Source: UBA822 sp039590375
Lineage (GTDB): Bacteria > Gemmatimonadota > Gemmatimonadetes > Longimicrobiales > Gaopeijiaceae
DNA: 64,000 nt
Assembly: GCA_039590375.1 (NCBI GenBank)
Contig: JBDHFN010000001.1
Span: 27,325 to 91,324, forward strand
Direction: 5' to 3'
The notes beneath the pieces are model-generated. The model ran no database searches. It worked only from the letters and a program-made list of their open reading frames with translations, and was not told the DNA's origin. Below are positions 8,941 through 16,192 of this stretch, one piece after another (positions within the stretch are counted from its first letter, which is position 1; the number at the start of each line of letters is the position of its first letter). Position numbers and translations under genes: made by a program.

Positions 8941-10242
8941 GTGAGCGCGATGCTGTCCATCCCCATAGAACGTTTCAAGCTGGACAACGGCCTCCGCGTA
9001 AACCTCTCACACGATGCCTCCACCCCGGTCGTCGCCGTCAATCTCTGGTATGGCGTGGGATCCCGAAACGAGCGCCAGGGCAAGACGGGATTCGCCCACC
9101 TCTTCGAGCACATGATGTTCCAGGGCTCCGAGCACGTGCCCAAGAACCGGCACTTCGAGTTGATCGAGAGGGCCGGCGGCTCGCTCAACGCGACCACCTG
9201 GTTCGATCGGACCACGTACTTCGAGACGGTCCCTTCGCACCATTTGGAGCTCGCCCTTTGGCTCGAGTCCGACCGTATGGGGTGGATGCTCCCTGCGATG
9301 ACCCAAGAGAAACTCGATAATCAACGCGATGTCGTGATGAACGAGAAACGGCAGCGCTACGACAACCAGCCATACGGCGACTGGGACGAGTGGATTCAGG
9401 CCATGGTATATCCCGAGTCCCATCCCTATCACCACACCGTGATCGGTTCGATGGCGGACATCGAGGCCGCCACCCTGGACGATGTGGCAGAGTTTTTTCA
9501 GACGTACTACGTCCCCAACAATGCGGTTCTGACGGTGTGTGGAGACTTCGGTCGAGATGAAGCCCTCGACCTCGTCGAACGTCACTTCGGAGGAATCGCA
9601 CCGGGCGGTGAGATCCCTGCCATTCCGGGGACTCCGAATCTCGACCCCGTCATCGGCGGGACGGTGCACGAGCGCGTCGAGGCCGAGGTTCCTCTCCCGC
9701 GCGTCCTCATGGCCTGCCGCGTTCCTGCATATACCGACGGGGATTTCTACGCGGCGGATGTCGCGGGATCGGTGCTGGGAAGCGGGCGGGCGTCTCGGCT
9801 CTACCGTTCGCTGGTTCGTGAGCGGCGTTTGGCCAAGGACGTCACGAGTTTCGTGCTTCCCCTCACCTCCGGCGCCGGGATGTTGCTCGTGTGGGCGACC
9901 GGCTTTTCAGACGGGGATCCAGAGGAGCTCGAGGCCGCGCTGGTGGCGGAGCTGGAAGGACTCGCGTCGGTGACCGAGCGTGAGATCCAGCGCGCTGTCG
10001 CGCTCACCGAGACGGCCCTGGTGCGGCAGATCGAGCAGGTGGGGGAACGGGCCGACCTGGTGTCGATGTTCGATCAACTCTTCGATGATCCCGAGCGGCT
10101 GAATGGCGAGATCGAGCGCCTTCGCGCGGTGACGCCCGGGGATGTGTCGACTTTCACCGAGCGTTTTCTGGGTGCGGACAATCGGGCGGTCCTCACGTAT
10201 GTGCCCGAGACCGCCGCAAAACCGAGTCCGAGCGAAGCGTGA
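8941..10242 (+). CDS. M16-family zinc peptidase, catalytic member
   Basis: A 433-residue M16 (pitrilysin/processing-peptidase-like) protein. The inverted zinc motif is intact: H-L-F-E-H at 53-57, with the downstream Glu region N-E-K-R-Q-R-Y. No signal peptide is visible, so a cytoplasmic or loosely exported form is possible. It is followed with a GTGA overlap by a second M16 gene that lacks the motif. The active/inactive pair is a known arrangement in which the two chains form a heterodimer. Start choice is uncertain: GTG at 8941 or ATG at 8950; neither has a clear ribosome site. Confidence 0.9.
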   Translation: MSAMLSIPIERFKLDNGLRVNLSHDASTPVVAVNLWYGVGSRNERQGKTGFAHLFEHMMFQGSEHVPKNRHFELIERAGGSLNATTWFDRTTYFETVPSHHLELALWLESDRMGWMLPAMTQEKLDNQRDVVMNEKRQRYDNQPYGDWDEWIQAMVYPESHPYHHTVIGSMADIEAATLDDVAEFFQTYYVPNNAVLTVCGDFGRDEALDLVERHFGGIAPGGEIPAIPGTPNLDPVIGGTVHERVEAEVPLPRVLMACRVPAYTDGDFYAADVAGSVLGSGRASRLYRSLVRERRLAKDVTSFVLPLTSGAGMLLVWATGFSDGDPEELEAALVAELEGLASVTEREIQRAVALTETALVRQIEQVGERADLVSMFDQLFDDPERLNGEIERLRAVTPGDVSTFTERFLGADNRAVLTYVPETAAKPSPSEA

Positions 10243-11600
10243 GCGGATCGTCCCGATCCGTGGTGCCGCCCGCCGGGCCCGTTCGCAGCTTCGATTTTCC
10301 GCACGTCCACGCCCAGGTGTTGGATAACGGTCTTCGGGTACGTTCCGTACAAGTCGGACGACTACCCGTCGTAACGGCTATGGTGGTACTGGACGCCGGA
10401 GAGGGAACGCTCCAGGAGAGCCGGGCCGGCCTCGCGGTTCTGACGGGAGACTGCCTGGAGGGCGGTACGGCGAAACGGAGCGGAGTGGGGCTGGCGGAGG
10501 CGCTGGAAACCATCGGGGCCGGACTCTCCATTGGGACCGGATGGGATTCTACGACCGTTTCGCTGTCGTGCATGGCCGACCGGCTGGATGATGCGATGAG
10601 CCTTCTCGCGGAAGTGCTCATGGAGCCCGCCTTCCCCGACGACGAGGTAGCACGGATTCGGGATCAACGCCTGGCGGCGATTCGCCAGCGGGAGATGGAT
10701 CCGGTCGGCATCGCCACCACCGCGTCACGCCGTCTGACTTACGCGGATGGTGTTCCGTATGGGCGGCCGCTCGGAGGCACCGTGGAGTCCGTGGACCCGT
10801 TCAATTCGCTCGCCGCCGCCGGGTTCGTGGAGGCCAGGTATCGACCCAAGGGGTCCGGCGTCGTCGTGGTTGGCGATGTCGATGCCGGGCAGGTGCGCTC
10901 GCTCGTAGAAACGCATTTCGGTACTTGGACCGGTGAGGCGGAACTCCTATCGCAGGCCGAAGCCGAACCCCGGACTCGCGAACGGGGCATCGTCGTGGTC
11001 GACCGCGCGGATGCCGTTCAATCGGAAATCCGTATCGGTCACGTGGGACAGGCCCGATCCACACCCCATTATTTCCCGCTCAGGGTACTCAACACCGTTC
11101 TCGGCGGAGCCTTTACGAGCCGGCTCAACCTCAACCTCCGTGAGGAGCATGGCTTCACGTATGGCGTTCGTTCCCGCTTCCTCGTCCGGAGGGGAGCAGG
11201 ACCGTGGTGTGTCTCCGCAGCGGTGGGCACCGAAGTGACCGCGGATGCGGTGCGCGAGACCATCAAGGAGATCACGAACCTGGTGGCGGAGGGCCCGACG
11301 GAAGAGGAAGTCTGTGCGGCTCGGGACTACCTTGCGGGCGTCTTCCCTCTCCAGTTGGAGACGACCGGGCAGATCGCCTCGCGGATTGCGGAGCTCTTCG
11401 TTTACGACCTGCCGGACGACTACTATGGCGACTATCGAGACCGCATTCGCAGCGTGACGCTGGAAGAGGCTCGTGAGGCTGCCTGCAACTGCATCCGCCC
11501 AGACGAGATGACGGTCGTTGTCGGTGGTGACGCCGGGGAGGTCCAGGCACCGCTGGAGGAACTCGGATGGGGACCCGTGACGGTCGAGGCCGCTCCCTGA
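10239..11600 (+). CDS. M16-family peptidase-like protein, non-catalytic partner
   Basis: A 453-residue M16 fold protein. At the place of the zinc motif it reads D-C-L-E-G-G-T-A-K-R, so H-x-x-E-H is absent and it should not bind zinc. The C-terminal half keeps the glycine/arginine-rich R-S-R-F-L-V-R-R-G-A-G-P region that contributes to substrate binding in M16B partners. It starts with GTG in a four-base overlap with the catalytic subunit, consistent with one-to-one production of the two chains. Its 3' end overlaps the NUDIX gene by 34 bases. Confidence 0.88.
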   Translation: MSGSSRSVVPPAGPVRSFDFPHVHAQVLDNGLRVRSVQVGRLPVVTAMVVLDAGEGTLQESRAGLAVLTGDCLEGGTAKRSGVGLAEALETIGAGLSIGTGWDSTTVSLSCMADRLDDAMSLLAEVLMEPAFPDDEVARIRDQRLAAIRQREMDPVGIATTASRRLTYADGVPYGRPLGGTVESVDPFNSLAAAGFVEARYRPKGSGVVVVGDVDAGQVRSLVETHFGTWTGEAELLSQAEAEPRTRERGIVVVDRADAVQSEIRIGHVGQARSTPHYFPLRVLNTVLGGAFTSRLNLNLREEHGFTYGVRSRFLVRRGAGPWCVSAAVGTEVTADAVRETIKEITNLVAEGPTEEEVCAARDYLAGVFPLQLETTGQIASRIAELFVYDLPDDYYGDYRDRIRSVTLEEAREAACNCIRPDEMTVVVGGDAGEVQAPLEELGWGPVTVEAAP

Positions 11601-12163
11601 GCACGCCCCCCCCGCCGGGACGGATCGACAGCGAGACCGTCTACCAGGGTCGGGTCGTTCGGCTGAGTGTGGACACGGTTCGGTTCCCGGACGGAAGTGA
11701 GCGCCAGCTCGAGATGATCCGGCATGCCGGCGCCTCGGCCGTGTTGCCCTTCCTGGGCGGCGTGCTCGATCCGGACCCGGAGGTGCTGTTGATCCGGCAG
11801 TACCGGTACGCCTCCGACGGATACATCTACGAGATCCCAGCCGGACTGCCGCAGGGGCCCGACGAGAGCTGGGAGGAATGCGCGCACCGGGAGCTCGAAG
11901 AGGAAACCGGAATGCGGGCGACGACCATGACCCCGCTCACGAGTATCTATACGACACCCGGATTTACGGATGAGGTGATCCGGCTCTTTGTCGCGACCAA
12001 TCTGAAGCCGGGAGAAACCTCACGAGACGCCGACGAGTTCATCGAAGTGGTGCGGGTCGCGTTTTCGGAGGTGCTGGAAATGGTCCGGGACGGGCGCATC
12101 GTGGACGCCAAAAGCATCGCGACCATCCTCTATGCGGACCGGTTCGTGCGTGGCGGCGAGTAG
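11567..12163 (+). CDS. NUDIX hydrolase, ADP-ribose pyrophosphatase-like
   Basis: A 198-residue NUDIX enzyme. The NUDIX helix is clear (E-E-C-A-H-R-E-L-E-E-E-T-G-M), but the first glycine is six instead of five residues before the next Glu. The downstream T-T-P-G-F-T-D-E stretch fits ADP-ribose pyrophosphatases, which split ADP-ribose to AMP and ribose 5-phosphate. I chose ATG 11567 because a GGAGG stands seven bases upstream, although this gives a 34-base overlap with the M16 gene. An in-frame CTG at 11597 would give the four-base CTGA overlap instead. Confidence 0.88.
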   Translation: MGTRDGRGRSLSTPPPPGRIDSETVYQGRVVRLSVDTVRFPDGSERQLEMIRHAGASAVLPFLGGVLDPDPEVLLIRQYRYASDGYIYEIPAGLPQGPDESWEECAHRELEEETGMRATTMTPLTSIYTTPGFTDEVIRLFVATNLKPGETSRDADEFIEVVRVAFSEVLEMVRDGRIVDAKSIATILYADRFVRGGE

Positions 12164-12190
12164 GCGAGGAACCGGCCGGACCGGCGGATA

Positions 12191-12228
12191 TGTCCCACCG
12201 CTGAGATGAAGTGTCCCAAAAGTGGGAC
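12191..12228. promoter_or_regulatory. Palindromic enhancer/operator-like site before the sigma-54 promoter
   Basis: TGTCCCA occurs at 12191-12197 and again at 12212-12218, 21 bases (two helical turns) apart. The second copy is half of a perfect inverted repeat, GTCCCA-AAAG-TGGGAC (12213-12228). It ends about 52 bases before the -24 element, where a sigma-54 activator site would be expected. The binding protein is unknown. Confidence 0.5.
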
Positions 12229-12236
12229 GGTCCGGT

Positions 12237-12251
12237 CCGCCGAAACGGCGG
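12237..12251. repeat. Short inverted repeat CCGCCG-AAA-CGGCGG
   Basis: A perfect 6-base stem with a 3-base loop lies between the enhancer-like palindrome and the sigma-54 promoter. It has no T tract, so it is not an obvious terminator. It may be a second protein site or chance. Confidence 0.4.
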
Positions 12252-12279
12252 AAATCCGCTATTTTGGCATATAACGGGG

Positions 12280-12295
12280 TGGCACGGTACATGCT
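12280..12295 (+). promoter_or_regulatory. Sigma-54 promoter of the ECF sigma gene
   Basis: TGGCACG-GTAC-ATGCT: the -24 half is perfect and the GG and GC pairs are exactly ten bases apart, as sigma-54 holoenzyme needs. The only departure in the -12 half is A for the first T. Transcription would start near 12306, about 40 bases before the GTG start. Confidence 0.7.
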
Positions 12296-12344
12296 TTGTG
12301 TTTAGGGCAGTACGGGTGAACGTTCCGTAGACGGGAGTCGAGAC

Positions 12345-12989
12345 GTGAACAACGACGCAGCCGAAATTCAGGTCCTGCCGGGAGGCGCGGCAAAAGAGCA
12401 TCGCAAGATGCTGGGCCAACTCGACGACAGTGATGTGGTCCGGGCTTTCCTGGGCGGTGACGAGCGCGCGTTTGGGGAGTTGGTGAAGCGGTACGACGGA
12501 CGGCTCCTGAACTTCGTCTATCGCACTGTGGGCGACCGTGAGCGGGCCCAGGATCTCGTGCAGGAGACGTTCGTCAGGGTGTATCGCCACATGCACCGTT
12601 TCGACCAGGACAAGAAGTTTTCCACCTGGATCTACACGATCGCGGGAAACCTGGCCAAGAACGAGCTGCGGAACCGTTCGAGGAATCCTTTGGTGCTCTT
12701 CCAGACCATCCGAAAGAACTGGGAGGCCGATCACAGGCCCCTGGAATGGGAAGACTCGACGTTTAGGCCCGACGATCTCTTCCGCAAGCGACACCTCAAG
12801 GACTTGGTCGAAAAGGCCGTGACCCAGTTGCCGGAGCATCACAGGATCGTCTTCGTGCTGCGGGAGCTCGAGGGTAAGACCTATGAGGAAATCGCGGAAA
12901 TTACGGGCTGCAATCTGGGCACGGTGAAGAGCCGTCTGAACCGGGCGCGCAACAATTTTGCCCGAGTGATCGCGCCTACGCTCGACTGA
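12345..12989 (+). CDS. ECF-type RNA polymerase sigma factor
   Basis: A 214-residue sigma-70-family factor of the extracytoplasmic-function kind. Region 2 runs about residues 33-105 with F-G-E-L-V-K-R-Y and the D-L-V-Q-E-T-F-V-R-V-Y core; region 4 runs about 150-205 with L-P-E-H-H-R-I-V-F and the helix-turn-helix T-Y-E-E-I-A-E-I-T-G ending in T-V-K-S-R-L-N-R-A-R. It would direct polymerase to an envelope- or stress-type regulon. A zinc-finger anti-sigma gene follows. Its own promoter looks sigma-54 dependent, so this is probably a sigma cascade. The GTG start is the one given. Confidence 0.93.
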   Translation: MNNDAAEIQVLPGGAAKEHRKMLGQLDDSDVVRAFLGGDERAFGELVKRYDGRLLNFVYRTVGDRERAQDLVQETFVRVYRHMHRFDQDKKFSTWIYTIAGNLAKNELRNRSRNPLVLFQTIRKNWEADHRPLEWEDSTFRPDDLFRKRHLKDLVEKAVTQLPEHHRIVFVLRELEGKTYEEIAEITGCNLGTVKSRLNRARNNFARVIAPTLD

Positions 12990-13131
12990 CGTCCAGAACA
13001 CCTCTCTTTCTGTTCGAGAGTCTCAAGATATTACTCCCCGAGAGGGAACACCGCCGAGCGGTGCACGTAATACTCAAGCCCGACGGCGTGTTGCCGTGCA
13101 CGGATCTCGTATCAGGAGTCCCTCTCACTCC

Positions 13132-13713
13132 ATGATTTGCCCGGAATTCTTGAGCCGGTTTTCAGAGTTCTACGACGCTCCGGACGGAGCCCCGGTACGG
13201 CTGGAAGCCGAGGCCCACATGGCGGCGTGCGGGAAGTGTGCCCGATACCACGAAGTCGTTTCGCGGAGTGTGGCGTTGCTCCACGCGATGCCCCAGGCTG
13301 AACTCGCCGAGAGCTTCCGCCCGCGTCTTCAGCACCGACTGTTCCACCTGGATGACGGCGCGTCGGTTACCCAGACGGGCAGAGGCTCCGCCACGCCCGC
13401 GGTGACCGTGCTGGGGATGGCGATACTGCTCACCGCCGTCGCGTGGTCACCGATGGTCGGGGGCGGCGTTCCCGAAGTCGCGCTGCCGGCGATCGTCGTG
13501 TCGGGCCCACCGACACCCGCTCCGCTTCTCGGTTCCGACGTGCTCGGGCCCACGCCGGTGTCCTCCGATGCGCCGGCCTCTTCCGGTTTGTTCCCCGGAG
13601 GGCTATGGTCCGACGCGAAGAGCCTTCTCTATGAGTATTCTCCGATGAGTGAACGATATCGGAGTGATCGGGATGGCGGCGAACGGCTTCTCCGCAGAAC
13701 GGGTCTCGATTGA
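13132..13713 (+). CDS. Membrane-anchored anti-sigma factor with zinc-binding (ZAS) domain
   Basis: A 193-residue protein. The N-terminal anti-sigma zinc domain is shown by H29-x3-C33-x2-C36 (H-M-A-A-C-G-K-C). One membrane segment lies at about 88-106 and the rest is Pro/Ser-rich and probably outside the membrane. Proteins of this type hold the neighbouring ECF sigma factor inactive until redox or envelope stress. I chose the ATG at 13132, which starts M-I-C-P-E-F; a GTG at 13096 adds twelve unlikely residues. It lies 142 bases after the sigma gene, a wide gap for a coupled pair. Confidence 0.85.
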   Translation: MICPEFLSRFSEFYDAPDGAPVRLEAEAHMAACGKCARYHEVVSRSVALLHAMPQAELAESFRPRLQHRLFHLDDGASVTQTGRGSATPAVTVLGMAILLTAVAWSPMVGGGVPEVALPAIVVSGPPTPAPLLGSDVLGPTPVSSDAPASSGLFPGGLWSDAKSLLYEYSPMSERYRSDRDGGERLLRRTGLD

Positions 13714-13746
13714 ACGAACAAACACATCCGACGCATCGGCCCCCCC

Positions 13747-14751
13747 ATGAAACACCCTCTCCGGAAGCTCCTAACGCAGGGATCCCCGGGCGGGGTTTTC
13801 TTCCTTTATGGGGATGATGAGCATCGTAAAGCAGAGGCCCTCAAGGCTCTGGTGGATGTTCATCTGGATCAGGGGACTCGAGACTTCAACCTGGACGCGG
13901 TGCGGGCCTCCGACGTCAATGTGGAGGATCTTGCCCGAATCGTGGCCACCCCGCCCATGATGGCCGAGCGAAGGGTGGTCGTCGTACATGGGGCCGAGGC
14001 CTTTGCGGGGGCGGCCCGAGCCCGGGATCTCATACTCGGTTTGGTCGAGAATCCCTCACCCGATCTCGCCCTGATTCTGTCCGCACGGATTCCGGAGCGG
14101 TCGAAGGCGAAATTCTACCAGACTTTGATCAAATCGGCTCAATCGGTCGAGTTCGCCATGATCTCCCAGGACGATGTTCCAGGGTGGTTGATGGAGGAGG
14201 CCACCACCCGCTTCGGAGCGACCATGGAGCCCGATGCGGCGAGGGCGCTTGGCCAAGCGATCGGAACGGACCTGGGTATTCTTTCGCGCGAACTCGAAAA
14301 GCTCCGGGCGGTGGCCGGGGACGCGGAGCGGATTACCATTGAGCATGTTCGGGCGGCGGGGGCCGTCTTGCCGAAGCAGGATCGGTGGAGGTGGTTCGAT
14401 CTCGTGGGCGCACGGCGTTTTCCAGAGGCCATCGTGGGCCTACGTGTGCTCTTGAACCAAGGCGAGAGCGGTGTCGGCCTGACCGTCGGGCTGTCGACCC
14501 ACTTGCTGCGAATCGGCTTGGCTGTCGAGAGCGGGCCACGGGCTGTCGAGGAGGTGCTTCCCCCGCATCAGAGGTGGATGTCTCGGCAGATCGGCGCCCA
14601 AGCCAGCGGATGGAACACGGATGCTATCCGGTCGGCGGTCCTGGGCCTGCTGCGGGTCGATCGCTTATTGAAGGCGAGTTCACTTTCAGACGAACATCAC
14701 TTGGAAGAATGGCTTCTTACGTTGATGGGCCGCGAAGACGTGGCGGCGTGA
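13747..14751 (+). CDS. holA: DNA polymerase III subunit delta
   Basis: A 334-residue clamp-loader delta subunit. The N terminus has the family G-G-V-F-F-L-Y-G-D-D-E-H segment, then N-L-D-A-V-R-A and T-P-P-M-M-A-E-R-R-V-V-V-V. The C-terminal helical collar ends E-W-L-L-T-L-M-G-R. Delta opens the beta sliding clamp for loading on DNA. There is no functional Walker A, as expected for delta. The stop overlaps a SPOR-domain gene by GTGA. Confidence 0.9.
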   Translation: MKHPLRKLLTQGSPGGVFFLYGDDEHRKAEALKALVDVHLDQGTRDFNLDAVRASDVNVEDLARIVATPPMMAERRVVVVHGAEAFAGAARARDLILGLVENPSPDLALILSARIPERSKAKFYQTLIKSAQSVEFAMISQDDVPGWLMEEATTRFGATMEPDAARALGQAIGTDLGILSRELEKLRAVAGDAERITIEHVRAAGAVLPKQDRWRWFDLVGARRFPEAIVGLRVLLNQGESGVGLTVGLSTHLLRIGLAVESGPRAVEEVLPPHQRWMSRQIGAQASGWNTDAIRSAVLGLLRVDRLLKASSLSDEHHLEEWLLTLMGREDVAA

Positions 14752-15572
14752 TTCATTTATCCACTCTGATCCTGGCGGTGAGCGTCGCGGTTCCAGTGGG
14801 CGCGCAAGAGAGCCTGGATGTGGTGGATTCATTGGCCTCGGCTGGCCGGGCGGACGAAGCCCGGAGCACACTCGAGGCTTGGTGGGAGAATGAACGGGCG
14901 CAGTCGGGCCGGCGCGATCGTCAACGCGGCCTTTGGTTGAGGGCTATTCTCACGGTGGATCCTCGCATGGCCGGCCTCGATTTTCAGCGTCTGGTGTTGG
15001 AGTATCCTGGCGGACCGTACTCCGACGAGGCACTGCTGCGTCTGGGCCTGATCTCGGCCGCCGCGGAGGACTTCCCACGCGCCGCGGGTTACTTTAGGAC
15101 TTTGGTGACGGATTATCCGAGAAGTCCGCAGCGCCGTAGGGCGCAGGAATGGCTCGCTGAGAACTTGGTGGCGGTAGAGGAGGCGGAGCTCGCGAATGCC
15201 GCGTCTCGGCTGGCCGAATCCCGTGAGGCCGTACTCCCAGCGCCCGGATCCCGCGACCCGGAATTGCCGGGACCCGGCCCCAGGGGACCCGACGTGGACA
15301 CCCGGGCACCTGCCGAAGTGGCGCCGACCCGATATGCGGTCCAGGTCGGCGCGTTCGAGAGCGAGGAGCGCGCGCGAGACTTGTTGGTGTCGGTCAGGGC
15401 TTCCGGCTTCGAGGCGAGGCTCGTGCGAGTCGCGGGGAACGTGCTCGTGCGAGTGAGAGTCGGGGCGTTCCTCGACCGGGCAGGAGCCGTCGAGTTGATG
15501 GATCGCGTGAGGAGACGCGGGCACGAAGCGACGATCGTGGTGGATGTAGCGGAGGAGGAGCCGATCCGGTGA
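14748..15572 (+). CDS. Exported SPOR-domain protein
   Basis: A 274-residue protein. With the GTG at 14748 it opens with a signal peptide ending V-G-A-Q near residue 20. The middle has TPR/outer-membrane-lipoprotein-like helices (L-E-Y-P-G-G-P-Y-S-D-E-A-L and V-T-D-Y-P-R-S-P-Q-R-R-A). A Pro-rich linker then leads to a C-terminal SPOR domain beginning R-Y-A-V-Q-V-G-A-F and containing V-R-V-G-A-F. SPOR domains bind denuded peptidoglycan at division sites. The start is chosen by the GTGA overlap with holA and the clean signal peptide. Confidence 0.85.
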   Translation: MIHLSTLILAVSVAVPVGAQESLDVVDSLASAGRADEARSTLEAWWENERAQSGRRDRQRGLWLRAILTVDPRMAGLDFQRLVLEYPGGPYSDEALLRLGLISAAAEDFPRAAGYFRTLVTDYPRSPQRRRAQEWLAENLVAVEEAELANAASRLAESREAVLPAPGSRDPELPGPGPRGPDVDTRAPAEVAPTRYAVQVGAFESEERARDLLVSVRASGFEARLVRVAGNVLVRVRVGAFLDRAGAVELMDRVRRRGHEATIVVDVAEEEPIR

Positions 15573-16138
15573 ACGAGATGCAGCGGGTACCGAAGGAAGA
15601 ATGGAGCGTGCTTCTCGTCGACGACGACGACGACTACACCCTGATCATCGAACGTGCCCTCAGAGCGGCCGCCGGCGTTCCGGTAGAGATCCGGAGGGCT
15701 CGCACAGGCGACGAGGCGCTCACCGTGCTCGAGGATTTCGTGCCCGATCTACTTCTTCTGGACCTGAAAATGCCCGGAATGGGGGGCCACGAGGCGCTCG
15801 AGCGGATCAAGAGGGATGACGCGCTTCGGTCGGTCGCCGTAGCGGTTCTTTCATCGTCCGACCGAGACGACGACGTCGCCAAGAGCTACGGACTCGGCGG
15901 TAATCACTTCATCACGAAGCCGAGCAGTCCTGTTGAGCTCGAGGCCAAGCTTGGAGCCCTGCTTCGGAACCTCACTGAGTTGAGCGGGATTCGTCGAGGG
16001 TCGTCGGGTTCGTCGTCGACGGCGGTCAGCGCCGTGGACCCCCATTCGATCGCTTCCTTGAAGGTGCTTCGCTGGGTGGCGGTCGTGGGCGTCTTGATCG
16101 CCCTCTACGTGTTCGGAAGGATCTCGGGGGCGTTCTAG
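15569..16138 (+). CDS. Response-regulator receiver domain with C-terminal membrane segment
   Basis: A 189-residue protein. Residues 12-135 form a receiver domain: acidic cluster D18-D22, phospho-acceptor Asp65 in L-L-L-D-L-K-M-P-G, and Lys117 in F-I-T-K-P. A Ser/Gly linker follows, then a hydrophobic helix at about 165-183 close to the C terminus. There is no DNA-binding or enzyme output domain. A receiver held to the membrane by its tail is unusual; it may act as a phosphate sink or by binding partners. It overlaps the SPOR gene by GTGA. No histidine kinase is nearby. Confidence 0.88.
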   Translation: MNEMQRVPKEEWSVLLVDDDDDYTLIIERALRAAAGVPVEIRRARTGDEALTVLEDFVPDLLLLDLKMPGMGGHEALERIKRDDALRSVAVAVLSSSDRDDDVAKSYGLGGNHFITKPSSPVELEAKLGALLRNLTELSGIRRGSSGSSSTAVSAVDPHSIASLKVLRWVAVVGVLIALYVFGRISGAF

Positions 16139-16147
16139 CCGGGTGGC

Positions 16148-16161
16148 CCCGAGTCCTCGGG
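16148..16161. repeat. Inverted repeat CCCGAG-TC-CTCGGG before copA
   Basis: A perfect 6-base inverted repeat in the 54-base gap between the receiver gene and copA. It lacks a T tract. It could be a weak terminator or a repressor site for the copper gene; the sequence does not decide. Confidence 0.35.
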
Positions 16162-16192
16162 TAGCGAGAGAGATCTCCATGCGGGGGTTCCC

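Noticed and set aside
11597..11600. A third CTGA overlap as start of the NUDIX gene
   Set aside because: An ATG at 11567 with GGAGG seven bases upstream is in frame and explains the start without a CTG codon.
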